Source of the DNA: JAVBQJ01 sp045532655
GTDB taxonomy: Bacteria; Verrucomicrobiota; Lentisphaeria; Victivallales; Victivallaceae
Direction of reading: 5' to 3'
Assembly: GCA_045532655.1 (NCBI GenBank)
Contig: JAZSGI010000244.1
Location: 1-40,896, forward strand
DNA: 40,896 bases
Part shown: piece after piece, positions 7,838-16,598 of the stretch
How positions within the stretch are numbered: the stretch's first letter is position 1
How the letters are laid out: each line of letters begins with the position of its first letter
Program-made: the position numbers and the translations under genes
The notes under the pieces: model-generated
The model's database searches: none
Seen by the model: the letters and a program-made list of their open reading frames with translations, nothing else
What the model was told of the DNA's origin: nothing

Positions 7838-8842
7838 ATGCCGGGTGGAAAAAAATCAAATATAAGAGATGTTGCCGCTTATGCCGGAGTTGCCGCCAGT
7901 ACGGTTTCCCGCGTGCTTAACGGCCGGGAAGCAGATCGTCATACTTCCGAAGAAACCAGAAAAAAAATACTTTCTGCCGCAAAAGAACTTAATTATACAC
8001 CCAACATCAATGCCAGGAGACTCTTCAGTCAAAAAAGCAATGTGATCGGTCTTGTTATGCCTTCTTATGAACGCAACAGAAAACATGCCCTTACAGATCA
8101 TCATCTGGCTGGTATATTTTCCGGCATTGAAGAAAGCCTCAATGGTACAGATTACCGTCTGCTCATAGTTTTCAATGATGAGCATTTTGAATCCCGTAAA
8201 GAATATATTTCTCTTTTTACCGAGCATGCCATTGACGGTATGCTTATCTGGGGGCCATACTACGGGCAGAGGTTCGGTACAGAGATCTCGCAACGCGGTT
8301 ATCCTGCTGTTTTTATCACCCCTCCGGGGCATGACCTTGACCAATGTAATTATATCATCCATGATTACGAAAGCAGCGGCCGGCTGGCTCTTGAATACAC
8401 CATTGAGCGGGGACATCGTAAAATTTTATGGGCCGGAGCAAGCCGCAGCAATGCTGTATCGGAAATAATTGAGCAGGGCTTTGCAAAAGTGCCGGGCGAA
8501 TTTGAGCTCATTTCTGAATACGGCGATTTCAGCAGAGAATGCGGACGTAAAATTGCATCTTGCTCCCGGCAGAAATATCCGGAAATAACAGCAATTATCG
8601 CAGCCAATGCCGAAGTTGCAGCCGGTATGCAAGATATATATGACGGCAAAAATCCGGAAATCATAGTTTGCGATTCGGTGGAGGAAAGCAATATGACCGA
8701 TAATGTCAGGATTTGTGTGGATGATGTCACTTTAGGCAGACAGGCAGTCAGACATCTGCTGGATATGATCGATAACAAAAATTGTGTTGTACAGGAAAAA
8801 TTACCGGTAAAACTTATAACGGCAAAAGAGGTGCAAAAATGA
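7838..8842 (+). CDS. LacI-family transcriptional regulator of the island cluster
   Basis: 334-residue DNA-binding protein. The start ATG 7838 (MPGGKKSNIRDVAAYAGVAA) is set by CAGGAG nine bases upstream and by the family N-terminus; the frame opens upstream but includes the operator. The LacI helix-turn-helix with hinge helix occupies residues 8-60 (VAASTVSRVLNG, then NYTPNINARRLFS), followed by a periplasmic-binding-protein-like effector domain. The inducer is unknown; by context a sugar released by the downstream hydrolases. The stop overlaps the next gene's start (ATGA), so the regulator is co-translated with the secreted hydrolase and likely controls itself through the palindrome at 7803-7820. 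Confidence 0.93.
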   Translation: MPGGKKSNIRDVAAYAGVAASTVSRVLNGREADRHTSEETRKKILSAAKELNYTPNINARRLFSQKSNVIGLVMPSYERNRKHALTDHHLAGIFSGIEESLNGTDYRLLIVFNDEHFESRKEYISLFTEHAIDGMLIWGPYYGQRFGTEISQRGYPAVFITPPGHDLDQCNYIIHDYESSGRLALEYTIERGHRKILWAGASRSNAVSEIIEQGFAKVPGEFELISEYGDFSRECGRKIASCSRQKYPEITAIIAANAEVAAGMQDIYDGKNPEIIVCDSVEESNMTDNVRICVDDVTLGRQAVRHLLDMIDNKNCVVQEKLPVKLITAKEVQK

Positions 8843-11292
8843 AATTTTCCCCGGCAATACTGCTCCCTTTTCTTATGTACTGCAGTCAGTTTGCCCATGC
8901 AGAGTATTTTGCCGCCCCTTATTTCAGAGAAGCAGCAGTAAATGTAGATGGGATACTGGATGAAGAGATTTATTCCTGTTTGGAATTTATTTCTTTCGAC
9001 AGCCGGCTTACCCACAGCGGTAAAACTGATATAGCTATTGTCGAGGGCCGGAGCGAAAAAAACACGACCGGGGCTGCCGGAAACCGGTTTGCAGTATTTC
9101 ACGACTGCAATGGCTTGTATATGGCAATCATTTCACCTCTTGACAATGCCGGAGAAAAGTTATCATCCTCCTGCGAAATGCCCGATGGATTATTTGAATT
9201 TTTCCGTTGCGATGATATGTTTGAAATTTATATCGACCCGGACATGAGCGGCCATGATTATTACTGGTTCATGACCAATCCGGAAGGCAATAAAACTGAT
9301 TTGTGGGCAGAAGCCGATCCGGACCGTTCCTGGAACGGTATTTGGGAAACAGCATCAAAAGTCACAGAACATGAATGGATCGCAGAATTCTTCTTCCCCT
9401 ACGGCACTTTCAACCGTACCCCTCTTGGGGATTCGATTTCCCTAAGCATCTCCAGATTCAAACCCGCAGGCATGCAAAGGCTGCGCTGGGGGGGAGAGTT
9501 CCGCATGCCGTCAACATGGCCGGAAATAAAATTGCAAAAATCAGGAGCAGATATTGCCCCGCCGGTAAAATTGACTGCAATGAAAATAACAGATGACAAC
9601 ACTCCCGGTAAAGGTATTCTGACCGCAGAGGTCTCAGGAATTCCCGCAGATATGGAAGTAAATGCAAAATGGCTGCTCATGCGCCCCATGGAAGCGGCTG
9701 GTTGGACCCCGGAAGGCAACGGACCGAGGTTTGAAATACCTGCAACTGCTGTATCATCTTCAGAAACACGTATTTTTGCAGATAAAACAGATATAAGAGA
9801 TGACGAAGCATTGATCGCTGTGTTGGCACTGTATGATTCTGACGGAAAACTTTACTGGATGAGTCGGGATATGACTTTATCCAAGGGGCATATCATAGGC
9901 GGTCCCGGTTGTGAATTCAATTACTATACGGATGAAAAAGAGATCAATGTGCGGCTGTTTCTGCCTCCATTATCAGGCGATGTAAAATTGACGGCAGAGC
10001 TGCATGACTCCTGCGGAGCTATTACAGCATCCCGCAGCCTCTCTCCTTCTGCACAGACAGATTTTTCTTTTGCCGCAGAATCTCTGGAACCGGGGAAATA
10101 TATCATACGGACAATTCTCTGCGATAAGGCAGAAAATCGTATAATTGCAGAACGGGAGTTCCCTCTTGTAAAATATGCTCCTTCAAAGAATAATGAAGTT
10201 AAAATATCATTTTTCAATAGATCAGTACAAATCAACGGCAATGATTTCTCCTCCATCGGCAACAGCCCGCAGCTGCATACATTCGACCTTGATTTTGCTC
10301 TGTTCAGAATGCAACAGTACAAAGAATTTGATTTCAATACACTGTTGATTTTCGGCGGCTACTATACAATCGACGAAACAGGAATATATTTTGATGAAGA
10401 ACTTCTTGAAGATTTCTTTATCGCAGCCCGGGAAAATAATTTCAAAGTCATCATCGGCATGGGGGAATGGTTGGGCCATGCGCCTCATTCACCTTTTGTA
10501 AAACACCATTTCCCGGATAAATACCGTTTCAGTAAAGTACTTGAACTGGTGGAACTGGTAAAAGATCAGGAAAGTCTTCTGGGATACGAGGCTTATGATG
10601 AACCGGAATGGTTCATGGCTCCGGAGTATCTGGAAAATGTATACCGTATGATCAAAGAAAAAGATCCGTACCACATTGTAACTCTGAACGGATGCAGAAG
10701 TGCAAGAAATCTTCTGCAGTTTCTTCGCGCCTCTGACCTTGTAAGCATAGATTATTATCCCAGCGGCAAATGGCCGGCAAATACAGTCGTACCGGTGGTG
10801 GAAGAGATGCGCTCTTTTCCGGGGTACAAACCTCTGCGATGGTGGATACAGGCTTATGAAATATTCAATCCTGCGCCCCCGACCAGGGAAGAGATAATCG
10901 CCATGACCTATATGGCATGGGCTCACGGCACAAGTTCGATACTGTACTTTATCGGAGTACCGGCAGATGTTCTTGCTGAAGCTCAGAAAGAATGCGGCAG
11001 GGAAAATCTGCTGCTGACAGATGCCCTCACTGCGCCGTATCAGGAAAAATTGAATGTATATGGCAATACCTCCACTCCCGGCGTGTACGCATCTTTACGC
11101 ATTAAAAACGGCAAAAGCTGGATAATCACCATCAACCAATGTGCCCAAACACAGAATGTTGCGATTGACATACCGGGAAATCCGAAAAGAATTTTTTCGA
11201 TCTTTGAAAATCAGGAAATAGAATCGGCTGACGGCAATATCAGATGCACATACGCACCATGGGAGCGTAAAGTATTTGAAATATATTATTGA
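8839..11292 (+). CDS. Secreted CBM9-like / TIM-barrel glycoside hydrolase
   Basis: 817 residues. The start at 8839 overlaps the lacI stop (ATGA) and gives a clean signal peptide: MKFSPAILLPFLMYCSQFAHA, cleavage probably after AHA. Residues about 25-235 resemble a family 9 carbohydrate-binding module (VNVDGILDEEIY, then DDMFEIYIDPDMSGHDYYWF, NGIWETASKV, WIAEFFFPYGTF). A middle region of beta-rich linker follows. Residues about 490-740 form a TIM-barrel-like domain with YEAYDEPEW (Glu588 a candidate acid/base) and RWWIQAYE (Glu674 a candidate nucleophile), a GH-A clan arrangement, then a C-terminal beta domain. I cannot assign a GH family or substrate. It is the only clearly exported enzyme of the cluster, so it probably makes the first cut outside the cytoplasm. 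Confidence 0.75.
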   Translation: MKFSPAILLPFLMYCSQFAHAEYFAAPYFREAAVNVDGILDEEIYSCLEFISFDSRLTHSGKTDIAIVEGRSEKNTTGAAGNRFAVFHDCNGLYMAIISPLDNAGEKLSSSCEMPDGLFEFFRCDDMFEIYIDPDMSGHDYYWFMTNPEGNKTDLWAEADPDRSWNGIWETASKVTEHEWIAEFFFPYGTFNRTPLGDSISLSISRFKPAGMQRLRWGGEFRMPSTWPEIKLQKSGADIAPPVKLTAMKITDDNTPGKGILTAEVSGIPADMEVNAKWLLMRPMEAAGWTPEGNGPRFEIPATAVSSSETRIFADKTDIRDDEALIAVLALYDSDGKLYWMSRDMTLSKGHIIGGPGCEFNYYTDEKEINVRLFLPPLSGDVKLTAELHDSCGAITASRSLSPSAQTDFSFAAESLEPGKYIIRTILCDKAENRIIAEREFPLVKYAPSKNNEVKISFFNRSVQINGNDFSSIGNSPQLHTFDLDFALFRMQQYKEFDFNTLLIFGGYYTIDETGIYFDEELLEDFFIAARENNFKVIIGMGEWLGHAPHSPFVKHHFPDKYRFSKVLELVELVKDQESLLGYEAYDEPEWFMAPEYLENVYRMIKEKDPYHIVTLNGCRSARNLLQFLRASDLVSIDYYPSGKWPANTVVPVVEEMRSFPGYKPLRWWIQAYEIFNPAPPTREEIIAMTYMAWAHGTSSILYFIGVPADVLAEAQKECGRENLLLTDALTAPYQEKLNVYGNTSTPGVYASLRIKNGKSWIITINQCAQTQNVAIDIPGNPKRIFSIFENQEIESADGNIRCTYAPWERKVFEIYY

Positions 11293-11478
11293 AACTGTCT
11301 TCAGGAAAACTGAAAGGAGTAAATTAAAAGAACGGATATTCACCTGTAAAAGAGTTTCTTTCACGGTTGCTGCAGGCATATAAATATAATATCCGGAGAA
11401 GAAACAATAAAAAACAAAAAACTTCAGATCGTTATTTGCAAAGGATTTAAGAAAACAGAAAACAAGGAGAAAATGAAA

Positions 11479-12114
11479 ATGAAAAAGCAGAATTTTACAC
11501 TGATAGAGCTCCTGGTGGTTATCGCTATAATAGCCATTCTTGCCTCCATGCTCCTTCCCGCCTTGAGCAAGGCCCGTGCCGCCGCCCAGCAGATCAAATG
11601 TCTCAGCAATCAGAAACAGCTTGGACTTTCTGCAGTTATGTATGCCAATGACAACCATGATTTCATTCCTGTTGTACCCGATATCTGGACCTACTGGTTC
11701 GCAAAACTGTATGAATACCACAACACACCCGGCCTCGTCCTGTGTCCCAGTTCCTCCAAACCTTATATCAACACAACAGCAAGTTCTTTTGAATGGAGGC
11801 TCAGCATCGCCGCAAACCACTTTATATTTTTCCATGATCAGGCGGGGCTCAAAAATCTCAGCGCAATGCAATCGCCCTCTCAAACCATGCTTTTTGCGGA
11901 TGCCATAAATATAATCGACGGTGCTTCCGATCAGTGGGTGAATGCCACCCCCAATGCAGCATTTTACAACACACTGAATCCGCTGCATAACGATGCCTGG
12001 AACAATACTTATGCAGACGGTCATGCCGATAAACGTCACAAGAACGATATCGGAGCGTACAACAGCACCGACAGCAAGTTCCAGTATTACTGGCTCGGCA
12101 AAACGACCCCGTAA
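11479..12114 (+). CDS. Prepilin-type protein with H-X9-DG motif (pseudopilin-like)
   Basis: 211 residues from ATG 11479 (MKKQNFTLIELLVVIAIIAI); an in-frame ATG at 11473 is possible but sits too close to AAGGAG. The type IV prepilin leader has the F-T-L-I-E cleavage/methylation site (Glu at mature +5) followed by a hydrophobic helix and ALSKARAAAQQIKCLSNQKQ. The C-terminus contains HNDAWNNTYADG, exactly H-X9-DG, the processing-associated motif that is hugely expanded in Lentisphaerota and Planctomycetota. The globular part is short. Function of this class is unknown; proposed as minor pseudopilins or surface proteins. Placed inside the hydrolase cluster, it may help export or display the secreted enzyme. 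Confidence 0.85.
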   Translation: MKKQNFTLIELLVVIAIIAILASMLLPALSKARAAAQQIKCLSNQKQLGLSAVMYANDNHDFIPVVPDIWTYWFAKLYEYHNTPGLVLCPSSSKPYINTTASSFEWRLSIAANHFIFFHDQAGLKNLSAMQSPSQTMLFADAINIIDGASDQWVNATPNAAFYNTLNPLHNDAWNNTYADGHADKRHKNDIGAYNSTDSKFQYYWLGKTTP

Positions 12115-12127
12115 TCAAAAAATGATG

Positions 12128-12189
12128 CGGCAGAGAAAATAGAATCTGCCGTAATTGTGTATCCGGTCATTCCGGCAAGGGATGACCGG
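12128..12189 (+). other. Two tandem hairpins between pseudopilin and GH63-like genes
   Basis: CGGCAGA/TCTGCCG (12128-12134 with 12145-12151, loop 10) followed by CCGGTCAT/ATGACCGG (12163-12170 with 12182-12189, loop 11). Neither has a T tract. They could set relative expression by stabilising or processing the message ends. Confidence 0.5.
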
Positions 12190-12225
12190 TGCAGTTATTG
12201 AAGAGGAAAACAGGAGAAAAAATTT

Positions 12226-13473
12226 ATGAGTGCAGACTGTAATGTCTATGAAACTCTTTACCGTTTTGCCCACGAACAGGCGGCTCTTATGTTCCGTCCT
12301 GCCGGCGGGTGTATGAAGTATTCGTTTATTGATCCCGGCGGCCCGTATTCGGAAAATCTCTGGGATTGGGACAGTTACTGGGCCGCTGTTGCTCTTTTTA
12401 CAACAGCAGAAAAACTCAATGACAGTTCTTTGCTGGCAAAAGTCAGAGAACACGCACGGGGATCTCTGCTGAATTTTTTCGATCATCAGGGAGCTGACGG
12501 CAGTCTGCCGATCCTGATGAGCAAAAAAGATGCAGACTGGTTTGATTCCACAGATAATCCGCAAAATAATATGGCAAAACCGGTACAGGCTCTTTTTCTG
12601 CAATTACTGGTCGAAAATGATGCTGTATCTGAAGAACTGGCAACTGAGTTGCTGTATAAAATCAAATCGACGGCAGAATGCAGGAATCGCCGCTACCGTC
12701 ACGAAAACAGCGGACTTCTGGTCTGGGCAAATGATATAGCAATAGGTATTGATGATGATCCGGCGATCTGGGGACGTCCTGATTTTTCCGGTGCACATAT
12801 ATATTACAATTCATTTTTGGCAATGGATTTGAAAGCCGCAACGCAGTTGTCGGCAAAATTCAATATTCCTGAGCTTGAAAATTATTTCCGGCAGGAATAT
12901 AAAACCATTGTAGAAGCCATAAACACCTATTCGTGGGATAAACGGGATTCCTGGTATTATTCCTGTGATGTGCAATGCCGTCAGAATCTGAAACCGCATC
13001 GTTATTTCCCTCCACTGAATACTTTCCTGGAACCTTTCTGGAAGGTGATGCCGCTGCGGATAAGAAGTTATTCCGGTATTCTGCCCCTTACGGCCCAAAT
13101 ATCTTCCCCTGAGCAGGCACGGCTTGTTGTGGAAAAAATCACAGATCCGGAAGAATTCTGGTGCGACTACGGTATCCGGACGATGTCTAAAGCTGAAGAC
13201 CGTTTTTATGAAGCGACCAAATTTCGCGGCAATCCCAGCAACTGGCTTGGTCCCGTCTGGATAATAAGCTCATATCTGGCTTTTGTTGCTTTGAAAAATT
13301 ACGGTTATGAGAAAGCTGCCCGTCAGTTAGCAGATAATACAAGAAAACTTCTGGCAGAAGATTTCAAAGTCAATGGTGTTGTGCATGAATATTACAATCC
13401 TGATAACGGTCAGCCGATCTCCGGACCGGGATTTCTGAACTGGAATCTACTGGTTTTCTGCATGGACCTCTGA
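12226..13473 (+). CDS. GH63-like (alpha/alpha)6-barrel glycosidase
   Basis: 415-residue cytoplasmic enzyme (no signal peptide) resembling GH63 glucosidases/mannosylglycerate hydrolases, distantly GH37 trehalases. Diagnostic parts: PGGPYSENLWDWDSYW (Asp47, Asp49), LVWANDIAIGIDDDP (Asp176-178; the family general-acid region), NPSNWLGPVWI (GH63 substrate loop) and VHEYYNPDNGQP (Glu388, candidate base). Length is that of single-domain bacterial members. The start at 12226 has AGGAG nine bases upstream. Known relatives hydrolyse alpha-glucosides or alpha-mannosides by inversion; the actual substrate here is not evident. It probably processes imported oligosaccharides. Confidence 0.8.
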   Translation: MSADCNVYETLYRFAHEQAALMFRPAGGCMKYSFIDPGGPYSENLWDWDSYWAAVALFTTAEKLNDSSLLAKVREHARGSLLNFFDHQGADGSLPILMSKKDADWFDSTDNPQNNMAKPVQALFLQLLVENDAVSEELATELLYKIKSTAECRNRRYRHENSGLLVWANDIAIGIDDDPAIWGRPDFSGAHIYYNSFLAMDLKAATQLSAKFNIPELENYFRQEYKTIVEAINTYSWDKRDSWYYSCDVQCRQNLKPHRYFPPLNTFLEPFWKVMPLRIRSYSGILPLTAQISSPEQARLVVEKITDPEEFWCDYGIRTMSKAEDRFYEATKFRGNPSNWLGPVWIISSYLAFVALKNYGYEKAARQLADNTRKLLAEDFKVNGVVHEYYNPDNGQPISGPGFLNWNLLVFCMDL

Positions 13474-13492
13474 GTTATTCTGAGATATTGTT

Positions 13493-14200
13493 ATGAGTGA
13501 AGTATTTATTGATCCGGTTTTTAAAGCTCCAGCCCGCCAAACTGTACAAAATAGTACAGACGGGGCTTACAAAATACTTTTTGTCGGCAACAGTATTACC
13601 AGACATGGCATACTGCAGGAACTGAATTGGAACTGTGAAGCAGGTATGGCCGCTTCTGCCGAAGAAAACGATTACGTACATCAGACAGGCAAATTGATCA
13701 GCAATGAACTTCCGGGCCGCAAAGTTGAAGTTTACTGCGGAAATGTCAATATACTGCTTAAACAAACAACAGATGATACCGGTGTTCTGCAGCTTCTGGG
13801 TGACAAGCTTCCGGCTCCTGATTTGATCGTTATCCAGACCGGAGAACACGAAGGACCGGCCAAAAGCCCGGAGGAAATAAGGTATAATTATGAAATAAAG
13901 ATCATAAAACCCTTACTGCGGCTGAATGCACCTGTAATTGCAGTCGGCAACTGGGAACCTTGCAACGGACTCCCTTATCCGGCATGGGCAAAAAATATTG
14001 AAAATATTTACAGGGAAATTTGTGCAGAATACGGTATATTTTTTGTTTCTGTGGAAAAATATGCTGTCGATCCCTCCTGCCGCGGGTATGGTGATTATGA
14101 TCCCGTCAGATGGCATCCTTCCGATAAAGGAATGGCAGGTTATGCCGGGGAGATCCTGTCTGTTTTCAAAAACTGCATAAAGGATAAAATCAATGGATAA
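13493..14200 (+). CDS. SGNH/GDSL-family hydrolase (putative carbohydrate esterase)
   Basis: 235-residue cytoplasmic hydrolase. Block I is ILFVGNSITRHGI with nucleophile Ser34; block V would be YDPVRWHPSDKGM with His208. The acidic residue preceding it is Asp203, giving D-X4-H where D-X2-H is usual, so the triad spacing is slightly off. Family members deacylate sugars or lipids. It starts 19 bases after the GH63-like gene with a weak ribosome site and overlaps the next gene by 8 bases, so it is translationally coupled. By context it probably removes acetyl or other esters from the glycan handled by this cluster. Confidence 0.8.
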   Translation: MSEVFIDPVFKAPARQTVQNSTDGAYKILFVGNSITRHGILQELNWNCEAGMAASAEENDYVHQTGKLISNELPGRKVEVYCGNVNILLKQTTDDTGVLQLLGDKLPAPDLIVIQTGEHEGPAKSPEEIRYNYEIKIIKPLLRLNAPVIAVGNWEPCNGLPYPAWAKNIENIYREICAEYGIFFVSVEKYAVDPSCRGYGDYDPVRWHPSDKGMAGYAGEILSVFKNCIKDKING

Positions 14201-15077
14201 TTCTCTTTTAAGGCGTTTGGGAACAGTAGATGCAGATATAGTAGAAGCCAATCCGGTGGTGTTCCGCAACAGGCTTTACCGTTTTGAATACATCAGAAAA
14301 GGTGTTTACTGCAACAGTACAGATAATTCCTTTTTCCGGATGATCGATGTTGCATCAGGGCAAACTGCAGCATCTTTCGGAGCAGGTTATCACATGGGAT
14401 GCGCTTTTGTCTGCGAAGATACGGTTTATGTAAGCTGTACAGACAAATGGGGCGGGCATGGAATTTATTTGTTCAGCAGCAGGGATCTGCTGAACTGGAG
14501 CGGGCCGGAACTGATTCTGAACGAATCGGAAAGGGGTATCTACAATACCTCTGTCTGCCGCAGCGGTAATGGTTTTTCTCTTGTTTATGAACTTGATAAT
14601 CCGGAAACAGGCGATCAGGTCTTTACCATGTATTTTGCTTATTCCGCAGATATGATACATTGGGGAAAAATACCGGATGCAGTCTATGGCAAAGGAATTT
14701 ATTGCGGAGCACCAATGCTGCGCTGTTTTGATGGATACTACTATCTCTTTCACCTTGCCGGATGTTATGAAGAAGGTTTCGATACAATGGTCGTGCGTTC
14801 CCGTGATCTTGTCAACTGGAGCTCCCCCAGGCTTGTTCTGTCTTACAGTGACACAGACCGCAAATGGCAGGTTGAGCCGCCGGAAACATTACGCAAAAAA
14901 GCAGAACAGACAGTCAATATCAACGTATCGGATCTTGATTTCTGCGATTTCGAGGGTAAATTATACGCAACATTCTCCTGGGGGGATCAGGCCGGAAATG
15001 AATTTCTTGCAACAGGAGAAGCCGATTGTACGGAAAAAGAATTCTGCCTGTCTTTCTGGCAGAACAGCAATGAATGA
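14193..15077 (+). CDS. Five-bladed beta-propeller glycosidase-like protein (GH43/32-type fold)
   Basis: 294 residues with no signal peptide. Repeating propeller-blade phrases characterise it: YLFSSRDLLNWSGPELIL near residue 90, FAYSADMIHWGKIPDAV near residue 150 and VVRSRDLVNWSSPRLVL near residue 205, the SxDLxxW repeat of GH43, GH32/68 and GH130 proteins. ADIVEANPVVFRNRLYRFEY near the N-terminus would carry the first catalytic acidic residue. I cannot place it in a specific family, and catalytic activity is not proven by what is visible. AAAGGA lies about 8 bases before the ATG, inside the end of the SGNH gene. Confidence 0.65.
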   Translation: MDNSLLRRLGTVDADIVEANPVVFRNRLYRFEYIRKGVYCNSTDNSFFRMIDVASGQTAASFGAGYHMGCAFVCEDTVYVSCTDKWGGHGIYLFSSRDLLNWSGPELILNESERGIYNTSVCRSGNGFSLVYELDNPETGDQVFTMYFAYSADMIHWGKIPDAVYGKGIYCGAPMLRCFDGYYYLFHLAGCYEEGFDTMVVRSRDLVNWSSPRLVLSYSDTDRKWQVEPPETLRKKAEQTVNINVSDLDFCDFEGKLYATFSWGDQAGNEFLATGEADCTEKEFCLSFWQNSNE

Positions 15078-15095
15078 AAAATACAGGAGTTCAAT

Positions 15096-16589
15096 ATGGA
15101 TCAATATCATGATAAAGTTGCCGGCTGCTGGATCGGCAAATGCCTTGGCGGTGGGATCGGTATGCCTTACGAAGGTGTGCCGTACCGTCCGCAACTTTCT
15201 GCCAAAGATATAGTTCTGCTTGATGTTCCCAATGATGATCTGGAACTGCAGTTGATCTGGCTGGTTGCCATGGATAAATACGGAGCAGGACTCTCTCACG
15301 AAAATATGGGGCAAATATGGCTTGATCATATTCCCCATGGATGTGATGAATATTCCATTGCCCAGCGCAATCTGCGTTACGGTATAATGCCGCCTTACAG
15401 TGGTTATTTCGATAATTTCTTTGCAGACGGCATGGGAGCAGCCATCCGTTCCGAAGTCTGGGCAGCCCTCTTTCCTGGCCGTCCTGAACTTGCGGTACAT
15501 TTCGCCGAAATTGATGCTTCTGTAGATCATTACGGCAACGGTGTATATGGAGAAATATATATGGCAGCAGCAGAAAGTATGGCTTTCTGCTGCAACAATA
15601 TTTATGAGTGTCTGGATAAGGCACGTTCATTTATTGCTGCGGATTGCCGCCTGAGTATGGGCCTGAATCTGGTTTTTTCGCTGTATGATGCAGGGGAAAC
15701 CGCAGAAACTGCAGGTAAAATAATACGAGACCGCCTTAATCACCATAACTTTACCGATTGTGTAATGAATATTGCTTACGGCGTGTACGCTCTGCTCTGG
15801 GGCAAGGGTGATTTACTGGAAAGTATAATCCTTTCAGTGAATATGGGGCGAGATACGGACTGTACCGCAGCCAGTGTCGGGGCTTTCCTCGGTATCATAA
15901 AAGGCAGGAACGGTCTGCCGCAGGATATGATCAATATGGTAAAAAACGAACTTACAGTATCTGACTTTGTATCTGCCGTTCCCGGCGTTCCGCTGACTTT
16001 GCAGGATACTGTGGATATGACCTGCCGCCTCCGTACCCGGCTGGCGGCAGAAGCAGATAAACTTGTCCCGGTTCCTTACCGTCCGTTATCTGACCTGGCG
16101 CGCCCGGAAGTGTTGCCGAAAGCCCGTTTTCTGGTACTTGATGACAGGACCGATCCGGTTGAAAAAATCTGCGAAGCCTTGCGTTCAACCGGGAAATGTC
16201 CGGAAACATGGCGGCATAAAATAATAGAAGTAAGCGATCTGCAATTTGAACTGTCAAATTTTGCGGGAAATGCCAATACCCTTCACCTGCTGACTTTTAT
16301 GGAGTGCAGTAATCCTCCGGCAGAAGGCGTGGTTGTTTCTGCTGCCGCCGATGTGGGTTCAACATTATGGTTTGACGATGAGCGTGTATGCAATCATCAC
16401 TCCCGTCAGCTGAGTATTCCCAGTTTTCACCGGGTCGAAGGAGGATGCAATTTTGTCTGCAAATTCAAAGACGGCGAAAGAAAACTGGTACACTGGAAAC
16501 TTTACAGTTGCCTGCCTCCCCTCAAAGCAGCACTTATGTTCGGTAATTGTTTCAATGATCATCTTTCCTGCTGTAAACTTGACATCTGA
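15096..16589 (+). CDS. ADP-ribosylglycohydrolase-fold protein with extra C-terminal domain
   Basis: 497 residues. The N-terminal two thirds have the all-alpha ADP-ribosylglycohydrolase (DraG) fold: GCWIGKCLGGGIGMPYEG near residue 10 and NMGRDTDCTAASVGAFLG at residues 249-266, with Asp253 and Asp255 in metal-ligand positions. The usual first ligand motif TDDT is replaced by NDDLELQ (Asp47, Asp48, Glu50). Residues about 350-497 are an added beta-rich domain (ADVGSTLWFDDERVCNHHSR). The family normally cleaves ADP-ribose from proteins, but this variant inside a sugar cluster suggests another N- or O-glycoside as substrate (inference). Start set by CAGGAG eight bases upstream. Confidence 0.75.
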   Translation: MDQYHDKVAGCWIGKCLGGGIGMPYEGVPYRPQLSAKDIVLLDVPNDDLELQLIWLVAMDKYGAGLSHENMGQIWLDHIPHGCDEYSIAQRNLRYGIMPPYSGYFDNFFADGMGAAIRSEVWAALFPGRPELAVHFAEIDASVDHYGNGVYGEIYMAAAESMAFCCNNIYECLDKARSFIAADCRLSMGLNLVFSLYDAGETAETAGKIIRDRLNHHNFTDCVMNIAYGVYALLWGKGDLLESIILSVNMGRDTDCTAASVGAFLGIIKGRNGLPQDMINMVKNELTVSDFVSAVPGVPLTLQDTVDMTCRLRTRLAAEADKLVPVPYRPLSDLARPEVLPKARFLVLDDRTDPVEKICEALRSTGKCPETWRHKIIEVSDLQFELSNFAGNANTLHLLTFMECSNPPAEGVVVSAAADVGSTLWFDDERVCNHHSRQLSIPSFHRVEGGCNFVCKFKDGERKLVHWKLYSCLPPLKAALMFGNCFNDHLSCCKLDI

Positions 16590-16598
16590 GGCCCTGTG

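Noticed and set aside
11095..12039. 314-codon minus-strand frame over the pseudopilin gene
   Set aside because: Covers the plus-strand prepilin leader and H-X9-DG gene and has no ribosome site or domain.
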